Shown here: positions 7,989-17,059 of the stretch, one piece after another
How positions within the stretch are numbered: the stretch's first letter is position 1
How the letters are laid out: each line of letters opens with the position of its first letter
Assembly: GCF_016907755.1 (NCBI RefSeq)
Contig: NZ_JAFBCN010000001.1
Location: 3,286,001 to 3,350,000, forward strand
DNA length: 64,000 bases
DNA from: Cellulosimicrobium cellulans
GTDB lineage: Bacteria; Actinomycetota; Actinomycetes; Actinomycetales; Cellulomonadaceae
Direction of reading: 5' to 3'
Made by a program: the position numbers and the translations under genes
The notes under the pieces: model-generated
Database searches by the model: none
The model's input: only the letters and a program-made list of their open reading frames with translations
What the model was told of the DNA's origin: nothing

Positions 7989-8349
7989 TTACGCGTCGGT
8001 CTCCTGGTCGACGATCGGTAGGTCGAACTCGTGTAAACACTTCATGCAGCGGAAACGCGGCGTCAACTTCTTCCGCGGCGCGATGCGGGTCAGCCGACAA
8101 TTCGGGCACCGTCGGACGAGCTTGAGTCCCTTCGACGTCGTGATCTCTTCAATGACCGAGACGCCGAGCAGCCTCTCCTTGTCCCAAGAGCGCGATCGGA
8201 TCGCCAACCTGCAACTTCTTGTGGTTGGGTACCCTAGAGCCCCAGGAGTAGGCGTCGATCTGGTCGTCGTAGCAGGCGTTGCCGCCGTGCCCACGGATAT
8301 CACCGGCTGCCATGAGCAACCAGGCACGCGGGGTAGGGCGGCTCTCCAT
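7989..8349 (-). pseudogene. Broken HNH-endonuclease-type gene (N-terminal PUA/EVE-like and zinc modules only)
   Basis: From ATG 8349 the frame reads MESRPTPRAWLLMAAGDIRG, then VPNHKKLQVGDPIAL. This is the N-terminal module commonly found in front of a zinc ribbon and an HNH nuclease domain. After IAL the frame drifts into nonsense. Deleting one A of the pair at 8186-8187 restores W-D-K-E-R-L-L-G-V-S-V-I-E-E-I in the next frame, followed by the zinc ribbon CPNC ... CMKC (about 8025-8110) and stop at 7989. The HNH domain that should follow is absent. The gene is thus both frameshifted and truncated. A sequencing error could explain the frameshift but not the missing domain. It lies between the two defence clusters and may be debris from island exchange. 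Confidence 0.7.
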
Positions 8350-8449
8350 GGCTACAGTTTTCCACGACAGCGTCGCGTTGCCCGCGCAGCCGTCTGCCTT
8401 GCCGGTCGCGGTTCCTACGCACGGCATGAACCACGACCGGCCGCTTCAG

Positions 8450-10372
8450 TCAGATCTCGAGGTTCGAGAAGTAGCCGAGCGTCGGGTCCGCGAACGTCCC
8501 GACCACCATGCCGCGGTCGAGGAAGCGGTTGAACTCCTCGCAACTCGTCTCCGGAAGCAACGCGCATCCGTGACAGGCCGCCATGTTGCATGAATCGGGA
8601 CCTTGCCCCCTCTCGCCGGCGTCCATGCACACCGGATCGGTGGAGCACCACTGCGCGTCTCTGACGGCAGCGCCGACGACTGCCCGGAGTTTCTCGGGCC
8701 GCGCCATGCGAACGAGCCCGCCCATGGTGCCCTCCGAGTCGCCGGCCGCTGTGTAGATGAGCAGGCCGGCCATTTCGCGACCGGGCATAGTCGACGCGTA
8801 CAGGCGCTCCCGAAGCGATGCCGAGCTGTAACCGCACTCGAACACAAGCTCGTTGATGAGCAGGTGTCCAAGGGTGTGAAGGAGGATGAACCGCGGGCTC
8901 AGCACTCGCTCTTGAAGGCCCCGCTGCGTGGCAACATGGCCGTACTGCTTGGCAATCTTGTCCGCGCGCGCTTGGATCTCGGCGCGACTCTCCCAGCGGG
9001 ACAGCTCATCTCGATCGAGTTCCACGTAGATGCCCTCGCCCTTGACGACATAGGCCGGGAGCCAGTCCTGAAGAGGCGGGAGGGAGTCGCGACGGAGCAG
9101 CGCCTTCCCCTCGCTCAGCTTCAGCACGTCGTCGCGGACACGTGTGAATCCTCGCAGGGCCCGCGTCTCGCGAAGCACGTTGACAGACCGAACGCGGCCG
9201 AGGTGGCGGCGCAGGCCATCGTCAATCCCGGGATCCTTCCCGGCGAGGAAGTCGTCCTTAGGCTCCTCCCTGATCTTCAGATACTCGGGGTGTCTCCACT
9301 CGTCATCTCCGGTAAGAAGTTCCGATTCACCAGATGACTCAGCGGACTCCGGCTTGGGGGTACCTACGCCGAAGAAATCGAGGTAGCCGGCCCACAACTC
9401 CTCGTCAGTGATCGGCCTGAACAGCTCTGCCGGCACGTTCCGCTCGAGAGACTTGCGGAGCATCTCGATAGTCACGGAACCCTCAAACGCATCGTGGAGC
9501 GTGCGCAGCGTCGTGCTGACGGCGGGGTGACGCAGCAGCTCATGCATCTCGGCCGAGACCGCGCCCTCCACGCGGGGCAGGTAGATGGAAGACTCCACCT
9601 TCGGGAAGTAAACGTTGCCTGCTGCACGCAGGGCACCACGAATCGGCTGGTCGCACGGGCCATTTTTTTCGGCTAGCCAAGGCCGCGCCCCGGGGCAGTA
9701 GTACGGCTCGGATGGGCCGACGAGACGTTCCGTGAGCGCGGTGCTCTCGTTCCCCGAGACGTCCCGAGACGGTTCCGTAATGCCGCGGAGCGAGCGCTCC
9801 TTGCCGCACTTGTCGCACTTGACGACCTGGCCTTCAAGGCCTCCACCGCCTCGGGAGGTGAGCCGGAGGACGCCCGCACACCCCGGCTGATGGGAGTGGT
9901 GAACCCACTTGTCGAAGGGAAAGTCGTCGAGGTGACCCTTGCTGCAGATCGCGACGAACGGCACCTGCGCCATCTTTGGCTTGTACTTCCAAGTCGCGTG
10001 CGACGAGTCCTTGCACTCCTCTTGCTGGCGCATTGTGAGGGTGCTCTTCTTGAGCCGCTTGCAGTACGGACAGAAGCACCAAAGAGGGAAGCGCAGCACC
10101 GGAACCGTCAGTTTCACGTTGCGCTGATCGGTGCCGGACCCTGAGTACCGGTAATCCGGCGGCAACCGGAACTCAGAAACGCGCAGGCGGGACTCAAGCC
10201 TCCAGTCATGTTCCTGATACTCCTCGAGCGCCAGGATGCTCCCTGTGTGATCGAACTCGTACCAGTGGTCGAGGCCAGCGGTGATGACCGATGTGCCGTT
10301 GACTAGAACGCTCATCGCGCCGACGCCGAACGGCGTGACGAGCTGCGCTCGTCGCATGTTCCCCGTACTCAC
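8450..10372 (-). CDS. drmB: DISARM-type protein DrmB (DUF1998)
   Basis: A 640-residue protein with DrmB hallmarks: the N-terminal MRRAQLVTPFGVGAM, several zinc-binding pairs (CFCPYC near residue 90, CDKCGKE near 190), and the C-terminal DUF1998 domain with LHTLGHLLINEL, CGYSSASLRERLY, EGTMGGLVRMARPEKL, GQGPDSCNMAACHGCALLP and SCEEFNRFLDRGM. In DISARM, DrmB works with the helicase DrmA against incoming phage DNA. The start is GTG 10372, overlapping the drmA stop as GTGA. It is the last gene of the five-gene operon 18,018-8,450. No phospholipase D gene (drmC) follows it; the next sequence downstream is the broken HNH gene. Family assignment is strong; the role in this variant is inferred. Confidence 0.9.
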   Translation of the reverse strand: MSTGNMRRAQLVTPFGVGAMSVLVNGTSVITAGLDHWYEFDHTGSILALEEYQEHDWRLESRLRVSEFRLPPDYRYSGSGTDQRNVKLTVPVLRFPLWCFCPYCKRLKKSTLTMRQQEECKDSSHATWKYKPKMAQVPFVAICSKGHLDDFPFDKWVHHSHQPGCAGVLRLTSRGGGGLEGQVVKCDKCGKERSLRGITEPSRDVSGNESTALTERLVGPSEPYYCPGARPWLAEKNGPCDQPIRGALRAAGNVYFPKVESSIYLPRVEGAVSAEMHELLRHPAVSTTLRTLHDAFEGSVTIEMLRKSLERNVPAELFRPITDEELWAGYLDFFGVGTPKPESAESSGESELLTGDDEWRHPEYLKIREEPKDDFLAGKDPGIDDGLRRHLGRVRSVNVLRETRALRGFTRVRDDVLKLSEGKALLRRDSLPPLQDWLPAYVVKGEGIYVELDRDELSRWESRAEIQARADKIAKQYGHVATQRGLQERVLSPRFILLHTLGHLLINELVFECGYSSASLRERLYASTMPGREMAGLLIYTAAGDSEGTMGGLVRMARPEKLRAVVGAAVRDAQWCSTDPVCMDAGERGQGPDSCNMAACHGCALLPETSCEEFNRFLDRGMVVGTFADPTLGYFSNLEI

Positions 10373-13300
10373 AGAATCTCGTCTCCCAGTTCGGCGTCGG
10401 CCATCGCATACGCCTGCGAGATCTGCAGGCGGCACTCCGCATCAACGTTGCGCATGCTCGTCGGGACATCCCAGATTGGCGTCTTCGCATCAAGGTCAGG
10501 GAGGGTGCCCGCGTACCGCATGAGCCCCTGCTTCGGGTTGCCGCCGATCACGTTCGCCTCCCACTCCGTCCGTTCCCAGGCCTCCCACTGTTGGGATCGC
10601 TTGGCGGCAAGGATGTCGAGGACGGGCAACTCGCCTTCGTCAGCGATCTCCGCCCGCGTCCGAAGGAGCTCAATCGCCGCGTCGTACTCCTCGCGAGGAA
10701 ATGGGTACGGCTCAGCGGTGGGCGCAACTTGCCTGATGTAGGCCACGGCAGCTCCGTGAAGTGCTCGCCGGAGCACCGGAGTGGCGAATGGCGTCACCGA
10801 GGTTGGTTCGACCTGTGCGTACAGCTGCTGGTGGTATGTCCTGAACCGTTCGTAGTGGCTTCGGTCACGAGGCTTTGCGGCACCGTATATGGTGATGACC
10901 AGGCCCGGACTGACTTCTGGCTTTCGCCCGACACGACCACTCACCTGGATGTACTGCGCCGTGGTCTTGGGCTGTCCGACAATCGTCATGAGCCCAAGGC
11001 GGTCGATATCTACGCCGACCTCGATGATGTTCGACGCAAGGCAGATGTCGACGCACGAGTCATCATCGACACGAATCTGCAGTTGCTCGATGGCCTTAGG
11101 GATCTCGTCGCTCCGTCGACGCGAGGTCAGTTCCATCGTGTTCCTGGGCCAGCGCGGATCGATCTCGTCACGACGACGGAGGGCAGTGAGGTAGTCGGGG
11201 ACGTCCGACTCGAGAAGGGAAACGGTGTTCCCGAGCTCGCGAAGGCTGTTTAGGAAGTTGAGATTAGTCCAGTAGCCGTCGCGGTCAGCCTCGGAGATCG
11301 AAGCGCCGGCCTGGAGCGTCGACGCCGCTACGCGGACCTGGACCGTCTGCATGGACCCAAGCGAGGAGCTCATCACGCCGAGGTAGCGCCGCCCGGGTGC
11401 TGGTGACCCATCCGACTGGGCCTCCGGCTCAGCGAAGAACGAACGACCTTCCTCAAGTCCGTGGGGTGGAAACAACGCCACCTCCGTCCTGCCGAACAGG
11501 CCGCGTATCTGGTGCTCGTAGCGACGCACAGTTGCGGTTGACGCAATGATCTTCGGGGCAACTGGCGCCGGACCACGCCTATCGGTACAGAGCTCATCGA
11601 TCACCGGCTCATAAAGCCCGACCATCGATCCCAGCGGCCCGGAGATCAGGTGCAGCTCGTCCTGGATGATCACACTCGGTGGCGAGACCTCACGGACGCC
11701 GTCGTCGCCGAGGCCGAAGATGCGCCGCGCCTCTGGCCTCCAGGCCATCATGGCGAACTTGTCGACAGTTCCAATGATGATCGATGGACGCACAGCGTAG
11801 ATGTCTTCATCGACGACGTGAACCGGCAGCCCCTTACGTCCCGTGAACCGACAAGCCGGGTCGATGCACCGGAGTACCACCTTGGTTCCGACCTGCTCGT
11901 AACCGATCACCTCCTGCTGACTGCCCTTCTGCTTTGTGCCCATCTGGGCACCGCACCAGGGGCAGCGCAGCAGCAGGAACTTGTTCTGGGCCTGTGGGCT
12001 GCGTCTGAGCTGCTTCAGCGAATCAACCGCTTGGGTCCACCGGTTCGGTGTGGATGATCCACCGAGCCAGATTCCGATCCCGAATGGCGTATCGCCCAAC
12101 TTTTCGGGGGCCTTCGAGCGCAGGTCCTCGAGCACGCAGACCAGTGCTGACGCCCGCAGGAACTGCTGTGCAGTGAGCAGCCGGAGTGTGTACCTCATCA
12201 GTGTGTCAGTGCCCGCGTCGTCCTTGTTGCGGAGACGACGGGCGAGCAGGGAGACGGCCGAGGCGCCGAGGTATGCCTCGGTCTTGCCTCCGCCCGTCGG
12301 AAAGTAGATGAGATCGACGAGCTCGCGCGCAGCGTGAGACGGATCAATCAACTCGGGCAGGCTCGCCAGGATGAAGCCAATCTGGAACGGGCGCCACTGA
12401 CCCTGACCGGGCTGAGGAGCCGCCGCCGGGTGCGCGCCAGCGACGCGCCAGATCTTGTCCTTCCCCTGCTCCACCTCGCGGAGTGGCAACCGCGACCGCA
12501 CCTGCTGCTGGAGCATCGCCTCGTTCGCGAGTTTGAAGGCGTCGCTCGCTAGGGATGGCGTCGTGACGAGCTTCCAGCCTTCCACCATGCGACAGAGCGC
12601 TTCCCTACAACGACGAACGTGGTCGCGTGCCGCTGGGTGGAAATGCGCCGGGAGGTCGTCTATCTGACCCTCAAGTCCACCGATCCACTCCTCGTATAGT
12701 CGCAGCACGGTCTCAACCTGCTCGCGGCCGTCATCGCTGCCAGCGGCGAGTGCTGCCATGCTCACCGTCACCGCGCGGCGATTTGAACCTTCTCCGATGT
12801 ACACGTTTGGAGTCAGGCTGACTACCTCATAGACGGGGATCGGGTCCGCTTCCACCCAGGCGCTCGAAGTGCTGGCCTCGGAAGTTGGATCGGCCCACGA
12901 TGCCGCGCACCCATGCCCAATTGCATATGTCAGCTTGTGCCTGTAGAGGAGCGCGATCGATTGCTCCTCGTCATCCCCCTCTGGCTGTTCGACGTCCGGG
13001 TAGGGCTCGATCGCCAGGCCTTCTCCAGCCGACGCACGGAAGCTGACTTGGAACAGAGCGCTCGCCGAACCGCTTCCGACTGTCTGGTTGGCGACAGCAA
13101 CCGTCACCAGCCGCAGGTCATGGCCAGCTTCGCCTGGAACGGGGCGGCTGAAGACCTGAGTTATCGGCTTTAGTCGCGGCTGCTCTGGTCCCGAAGCCAC
13201 GGACATCGGGATGTTCATCAGCTTGTTGACGGATCCAAGCAACAAATCGGCGGGAACGGATCCACTGATCACGAACGGGACCCTGACCCACCAGTCCTGA

Positions 13301-13842
13301 GCTCGGGCGACCCCCGGGATCTCCGCTGCGACTTTGTCGTAGTAAGCGCCACGGACTTCGATGTTGAGGGCGCCTCCCGCCGAAACGCGACATTTGAACG
13401 ACACCGCCATCGCGGACGGCTTGAAGTGATTAGCGTCTGAGAGATCGAAGTCGTCCGAGTCTGGCTCGTCGGAGCGAGGCGTGCCCTTCAGCCCCGTTGG
13501 CTCGACGGACGGGTCCTCCGGGCTATTAGCGAGCCCCGGTACCCAAGACACATCGATGTCGGGAATGCCAGTCGCCGGCTCCGCGATGGACGTCCCGCTG
13601 GCTGCTGCTCCGCTGTAGAGAACTCCGATGCCGTATCGCTTCAGCGGCTCCGTCTGCGTGAGAATTTCCTCAAGAGTCGTTGCGTCGTGAAACACACCGC
13701 GGCTCTCCTCGGCGGTGGGGAACTTCACCTTCCTGACCGAGCAGTCGATAGGCTTGCCCTGCGGCCCCTGGCCCGAAATTGGGCCGAACAGCTCCCGCCG
13801 TACGGCGTCCTCGACGATCTGTCGTGCCTCAATCCCCGTCAT
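10369..13842 (-). CDS. drmA: DISARM-type helicase DrmA
   Basis: A 1,157-residue superfamily 2 helicase. Walker A is YFPTGGGKTEAYLG (about 510-523), Walker B is the DrmA-type IIQDELHLISGPLGSMVG (about 723-740), motif III STATVRR, motif V SNIIEVGVDIDRLGLM and motif VI QYIQVSGRVGRK (about 960-971). A zinc module (CPWCGAQM ... CIDPACRF, about 629-660) is inserted between the lobes. The ~500-residue N-terminus matches the long non-catalytic region of DrmA. ATG 13842 overlaps the preceding stop as ATGA, and its own stop overlaps drmB. DrmA with DrmB forms the DISARM core that grips phage DNA. It sits in an operon with a NERD helicase and two unknown proteins rather than DrmC/DrmMI/DrmMII. Confidence 0.9.
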   Translation of the reverse strand: MTGIEARQIVEDAVRRELFGPISGQGPQGKPIDCSVRKVKFPTAEESRGVFHDATTLEEILTQTEPLKRYGIGVLYSGAAASGTSIAEPATGIPDIDVSWVPGLANSPEDPSVEPTGLKGTPRSDEPDSDDFDLSDANHFKPSAMAVSFKCRVSAGGALNIEVRGAYYDKVAAEIPGVARAQDWWVRVPFVISGSVPADLLLGSVNKLMNIPMSVASGPEQPRLKPITQVFSRPVPGEAGHDLRLVTVAVANQTVGSGSASALFQVSFRASAGEGLAIEPYPDVEQPEGDDEEQSIALLYRHKLTYAIGHGCAASWADPTSEASTSSAWVEADPIPVYEVVSLTPNVYIGEGSNRRAVTVSMAALAAGSDDGREQVETVLRLYEEWIGGLEGQIDDLPAHFHPAARDHVRRCREALCRMVEGWKLVTTPSLASDAFKLANEAMLQQQVRSRLPLREVEQGKDKIWRVAGAHPAAAPQPGQGQWRPFQIGFILASLPELIDPSHAARELVDLIYFPTGGGKTEAYLGASAVSLLARRLRNKDDAGTDTLMRYTLRLLTAQQFLRASALVCVLEDLRSKAPEKLGDTPFGIGIWLGGSSTPNRWTQAVDSLKQLRRSPQAQNKFLLLRCPWCGAQMGTKQKGSQQEVIGYEQVGTKVVLRCIDPACRFTGRKGLPVHVVDEDIYAVRPSIIIGTVDKFAMMAWRPEARRIFGLGDDGVREVSPPSVIIQDELHLISGPLGSMVGLYEPVIDELCTDRRGPAPVAPKIIASTATVRRYEHQIRGLFGRTEVALFPPHGLEEGRSFFAEPEAQSDGSPAPGRRYLGVMSSSLGSMQTVQVRVAASTLQAGASISEADRDGYWTNLNFLNSLRELGNTVSLLESDVPDYLTALRRRDEIDPRWPRNTMELTSRRRSDEIPKAIEQLQIRVDDDSCVDICLASNIIEVGVDIDRLGLMTIVGQPKTTAQYIQVSGRVGRKPEVSPGLVITIYGAAKPRDRSHYERFRTYHQQLYAQVEPTSVTPFATPVLRRALHGAAVAYIRQVAPTAEPYPFPREEYDAAIELLRTRAEIADEGELPVLDILAAKRSQQWEAWERTEWEANVIGGNPKQGLMRYAGTLPDLDAKTPIWDVPTSMRNVDAECRLQISQAYAMADAELGDEIL

Positions 13843-15536
13843 GCTGCACCTCCAAGTGCTGCTCGGTACGTGCCTGCCTCGATGTAGGCGACGAGGCGAT
13901 CCGTCGCTCGGGTGAGTGCGACATACAGGACAGAGTCAAAGTTGGCCACAGACCCGTTATCCAGATCTGTCACGACGACGGCGGGTGCGTCCAAGCCCTT
14001 GAAGGAATGGACGGTTCCGAACCGAACTCTGCCGGGTTTCGCCGGACGCCCGTTTATCGGCTGCAATACCTGTCGAAGCCAAGGGTCGGTTGCGAGGCTC
14101 GCGGTCGAACAGTCTCGCAGGGGGCTCAGGACCACGATCTCGTTGAGGTCATATCCCTCGTCCTTGAGCATCCTGAGCGTTACCACCAGGTGGGACTGCT
14201 GCTCGTTGCTGTCCTTATACGAGATGAGCGTCGGATCAACGCCATCGTCCTGTCGGCGGAATCTCCGGTACCCAGGGTTGAGGCCTGAGAAGAGATTGAC
14301 CTGGTACCCGATCCTCGGCAGGTTCCGACAGTTCTCAGTGAGGCGCATATGAACGAGGTGGGGTGCGCGAGCGCGCAGTGTGTCTCGCCCGTCAGCGGCA
14401 GAGAACAGAGCCTGACGCTCGAAGTCTCCAAACGCGAGGATGCGCCCACCAGCGAGACCACCCTCGACTATCAGGTCAAGCACGTCGAGATAGCGCTCAG
14501 ACACCAGGTCCTGGACCTCATCCACGACGAGGAAGTCGCTGGCTGGCTCGTCGGTCGCAAGTAGAGCCTCAATGGCCCGGTCCGGAAGCTCTTCCTCCCA
14601 GTAGGTCGAATCGGCGTTCGGCGGAGCAGTCTCGCCAGCGAGACGAAGCAACTCTTGGTGGAAGGTGCCGACACGAAGGCCCGACAGGGTAGACATCTCA
14701 GTGGCGAGGTGCACGCCGAGGAATCGGTTGAAGCAGAAGAGTTGCCCATTGCTCCCTTGGGCGACTTCGCGCCGAGCTGCTTCAGCGGCCAGAAAAGTCT
14801 TGCCGGAGCCCGCGGGACCCGTGAAGAGAACGGCGTGGTTGTCAGACATCGAGTCCAACGCCTGATACTGCTCCTCGACAAACTCCACGAGTTGCTCGCG
14901 GCGGGCGCGTCGGACGTCTCCGTGAACAGCAGCGATCTCGAAGCGCGGCCGCAGTGCCGATACCACGCGGGCCGCCAGGTCCGCCGACGGACCGGTGCCG
15001 TACGCGGCGTACCCGCCGCGCTTCTCACGCAGATGGAGTGCGCCAGCAGTGAGCGTCCGACGGACCGCTTCTGCGGCATCGATCCGCAGGTCCTCGGAGT
15101 CGAGGACCTGCCAGGGATGCCATTCGACCGACTCTGGAAGCGTTGTACGCGCGCGCACATGCGTGAACCAGACCGAGTAGGGCATCGCGACGTGATCGAG
15201 ATCAATGCCCTTGCGCTTGAGATAGCCGCCGATCGAGTACCTGGCCTCGCGTGCTTGCTCGAACGGTCCTCGCTTCTTTGGTGCGTCGTTGCCGAGCACC
15301 CATAGGCCGTCATCACGTCGCCTGACGGCTAGGTGCGACTTCACCTCGATGACGAGGATGCCAGCGTCGGGTGCGACCACAACAAAGTCAGCCTCGCCCT
15401 CGACCTGGTGCGTGTGACGTGCGATGCCCATTGAATGCAAGACGACCCAGTCGTCCGTAGCACGGTCAGTCGCGAGCGCTGTGTAGAGCGCCTTCTCGCC
15501 CGGGGGCGCATCCTCCGGGCAGAACGCGGGGATCAT
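13839..15536 (-). CDS. NERD-domain nuclease/superfamily 1 helicase
   Basis: A 565-residue protein. Residues about 1-130 form a NERD (nuclease-related) domain: EGEADFVVVAPDAGILVIEVKSH shows the D ... E-x-K core typical of this PD-(D/E)xK-like family. Then comes a UvrD/Rep-like helicase: Walker A FTGPAGSGKTFLAAEAA (about 236-252), Walker B FLVVDEVQDL (about 331-340), and late motifs GTVHSFKGLDAPAVVV and LYVALTRATDRLV. ATG 15536 gives a 4-nt ATGA overlap with the upstream gene, matching all other junctions, and is preferred over the in-frame ATG at 15545. Its stop overlaps drmA. It may supply the nuclease activity that phospholipase-D-like DrmC would provide in classical DISARM; that is an inference. 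Confidence 0.82.
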   Translation of the reverse strand: MIPAFCPEDAPPGEKALYTALATDRATDDWVVLHSMGIARHTHQVEGEADFVVVAPDAGILVIEVKSHLAVRRRDDGLWVLGNDAPKKRGPFEQAREARYSIGGYLKRKGIDLDHVAMPYSVWFTHVRARTTLPESVEWHPWQVLDSEDLRIDAAEAVRRTLTAGALHLREKRGGYAAYGTGPSADLAARVVSALRPRFEIAAVHGDVRRARREQLVEFVEEQYQALDSMSDNHAVLFTGPAGSGKTFLAAEAARREVAQGSNGQLFCFNRFLGVHLATEMSTLSGLRVGTFHQELLRLAGETAPPNADSTYWEEELPDRAIEALLATDEPASDFLVVDEVQDLVSERYLDVLDLIVEGGLAGGRILAFGDFERQALFSAADGRDTLRARAPHLVHMRLTENCRNLPRIGYQVNLFSGLNPGYRRFRRQDDGVDPTLISYKDSNEQQSHLVVTLRMLKDEGYDLNEIVVLSPLRDCSTASLATDPWLRQVLQPINGRPAKPGRVRFGTVHSFKGLDAPAVVVTDLDNGSVANFDSVLYVALTRATDRLVAYIEAGTYRAALGGAA

Positions 15537-17059
15537 TCGAGCCACTGAGCACCTGCATCCTCGAAGGGAACCCGGGCGTCATGGCGCATCTGGATCTCCT
15601 TAAACGGCGCGATAGCCAGGATCTTCGTCGCAACGATCGGCCGCGCACCCTCTGACGTCGTGAGCGCCAACTGGAGGTGGCCCGTCGACTCGAGGCCGCT
15701 GAGGTCGGCCGCCGCCACGGCAGCCTCCAGCCCTCTCCGAACAGCCGCGTTCGCCTTGTGTACCGCATGCCGCAGCTTCGTCGCGTTCCCAAGGGTCGGC
15801 TCAGCTGAGACGCCGAGCCAGCGAAGCGTTAAGCGCATGTCCTCATCACGGTTGGGACGTACGAAGCTCGGGTCGGTCCACGCGCGAGCCTGCTCGCTCG
15901 CCTTCACGCCGAGCTTCGAGAGCCGCCGAACGACCTCGCCCTTGCCGAGGTCATCGAGGCGACGCGCGAGCGCACATTTCCAGGCGGCCTGCGTCTCGGC
16001 GATACCGTCCGCCGCGCTTCCCAACTCCCGCAACGCCGACTCGTAGAGGGCACCTCGCTCTCCGGCGCCGATCCGCAGGAGCAGGTAGGTACCGGGCCTG
16101 ACCGACGACACCTCCGTGTACGTAACACGTTCTCGCGCGGGTTGGCGCGGCTCAAGCGTTCGGATCCGCTCTCCGTCATCCAGCCACATGGCGAAGCCGC
16201 CTGCAAGCAGCACCTTCCGAGCCTCGACTTCGTCAACACCTGGGGGTCGCGTGGCGGTCTTTCTTTCGCCCCAGACCGGCTCGGGCAGTAGGTCGTCCTC
16301 GACGGCTGATTCCTCACCGTCGACGCGCCCGCCGTCTGGCGCGGCCTGAACACCGCTAGTGAAGTGCCGGGGTCGGATGCGGATGGCCCCTTCGGCGTAC
16401 TCAGCGATCGCGGAGGCAGGAACGGTCCGGTCACGGAACCACTCGGGAAGCAGGAACCCCAACTCGCCGGTCACGGGAGCCGTAACGAGTGAGGAACGGA
16501 AGAAGCGAGGCGGCCCGACAGCGTACGTGACCTCGCGGTCCGGCTGCCGACGTTCAAGATCGCCGGGGGTCAGCACGAGCGCTCCATGCGGTGCGAGCCA
16601 CTCGTGCATCGCTGCCTGCGCAGCTCCATTCATTGCAACGACCACGCAGTTCTCTACCACAACCTCCTCGATAGACTCGAGCAGCAAGCAGCCCACGGGA
16701 GGGTCGCTCACAGCGACAGCCTCGGCAGACATTCGCAGCTCATCAATCAGCCCCAAGTCAGCGACTGCGCCTCGCAATCGCCTGCACTGATCAATCACCT
16801 TCGCGACGGCTTCAGGCAGTGCTGGGTTGACCGCGATGGGCGCCGGATGCGCAAGCATCTTCCATCGAAGCGATTTTGCTGCACCGATGAGGTCGTCCCA
16901 GAGCCCGTGCCCATCGTCGCTAGCAACGCGCAGGAGCGATCGGACCGTCGAGTTGAACGCAGCGCCCGTTGGGTCGCCGACGCTTATGATCTCTAGTCCA
17001 TTCCGGGTCAGGTCGGCGACTGCCCGGTACCGCTGGTTGAGCAGTGCGACGGTTGTCAC
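15533..17059 (-). CDS. Unknown protein of the drm operon (possible DrmE C-terminal-like)
   Basis: A 508-residue protein without a motif I can name. The N-terminal half has mixed alpha/beta stretches (VVVENCVVVAMNG, HGALVLTPGDLERRQ). The C-terminal third has a pattern of spaced tryptophans and charged helices (AAWKCALARRLDDLGKGEV, KASEQARAWTDPSFVRPN) that resembles the C-terminal part of DrmE-like DISARM proteins as I remember them; a profile comparison is needed to confirm. GTG 17059 overlaps the preceding stop as GTGA, and its own TGA overlaps the NERD helicase start. Together with the preceding 320-residue protein the combined length (~830) is near that of a DrmE-type protein, so the two genes could be a split DrmE. 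It has no membrane segment or signal peptide. Confidence 0.55.
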   Translation of the reverse strand: MTTVALLNQRYRAVADLTRNGLEIISVGDPTGAAFNSTVRSLLRVASDDGHGLWDDLIGAAKSLRWKMLAHPAPIAVNPALPEAVAKVIDQCRRLRGAVADLGLIDELRMSAEAVAVSDPPVGCLLLESIEEVVVENCVVVAMNGAAQAAMHEWLAPHGALVLTPGDLERRQPDREVTYAVGPPRFFRSSLVTAPVTGELGFLLPEWFRDRTVPASAIAEYAEGAIRIRPRHFTSGVQAAPDGGRVDGEESAVEDDLLPEPVWGERKTATRPPGVDEVEARKVLLAGGFAMWLDDGERIRTLEPRQPARERVTYTEVSSVRPGTYLLLRIGAGERGALYESALRELGSAADGIAETQAAWKCALARRLDDLGKGEVVRRLSKLGVKASEQARAWTDPSFVRPNRDEDMRLTLRWLGVSAEPTLGNATKLRHAVHKANAAVRRGLEAAVAAADLSGLESTGHLQLALTTSEGARPIVATKILAIAPFKEIQMRHDARVPFEDAGAQWLE

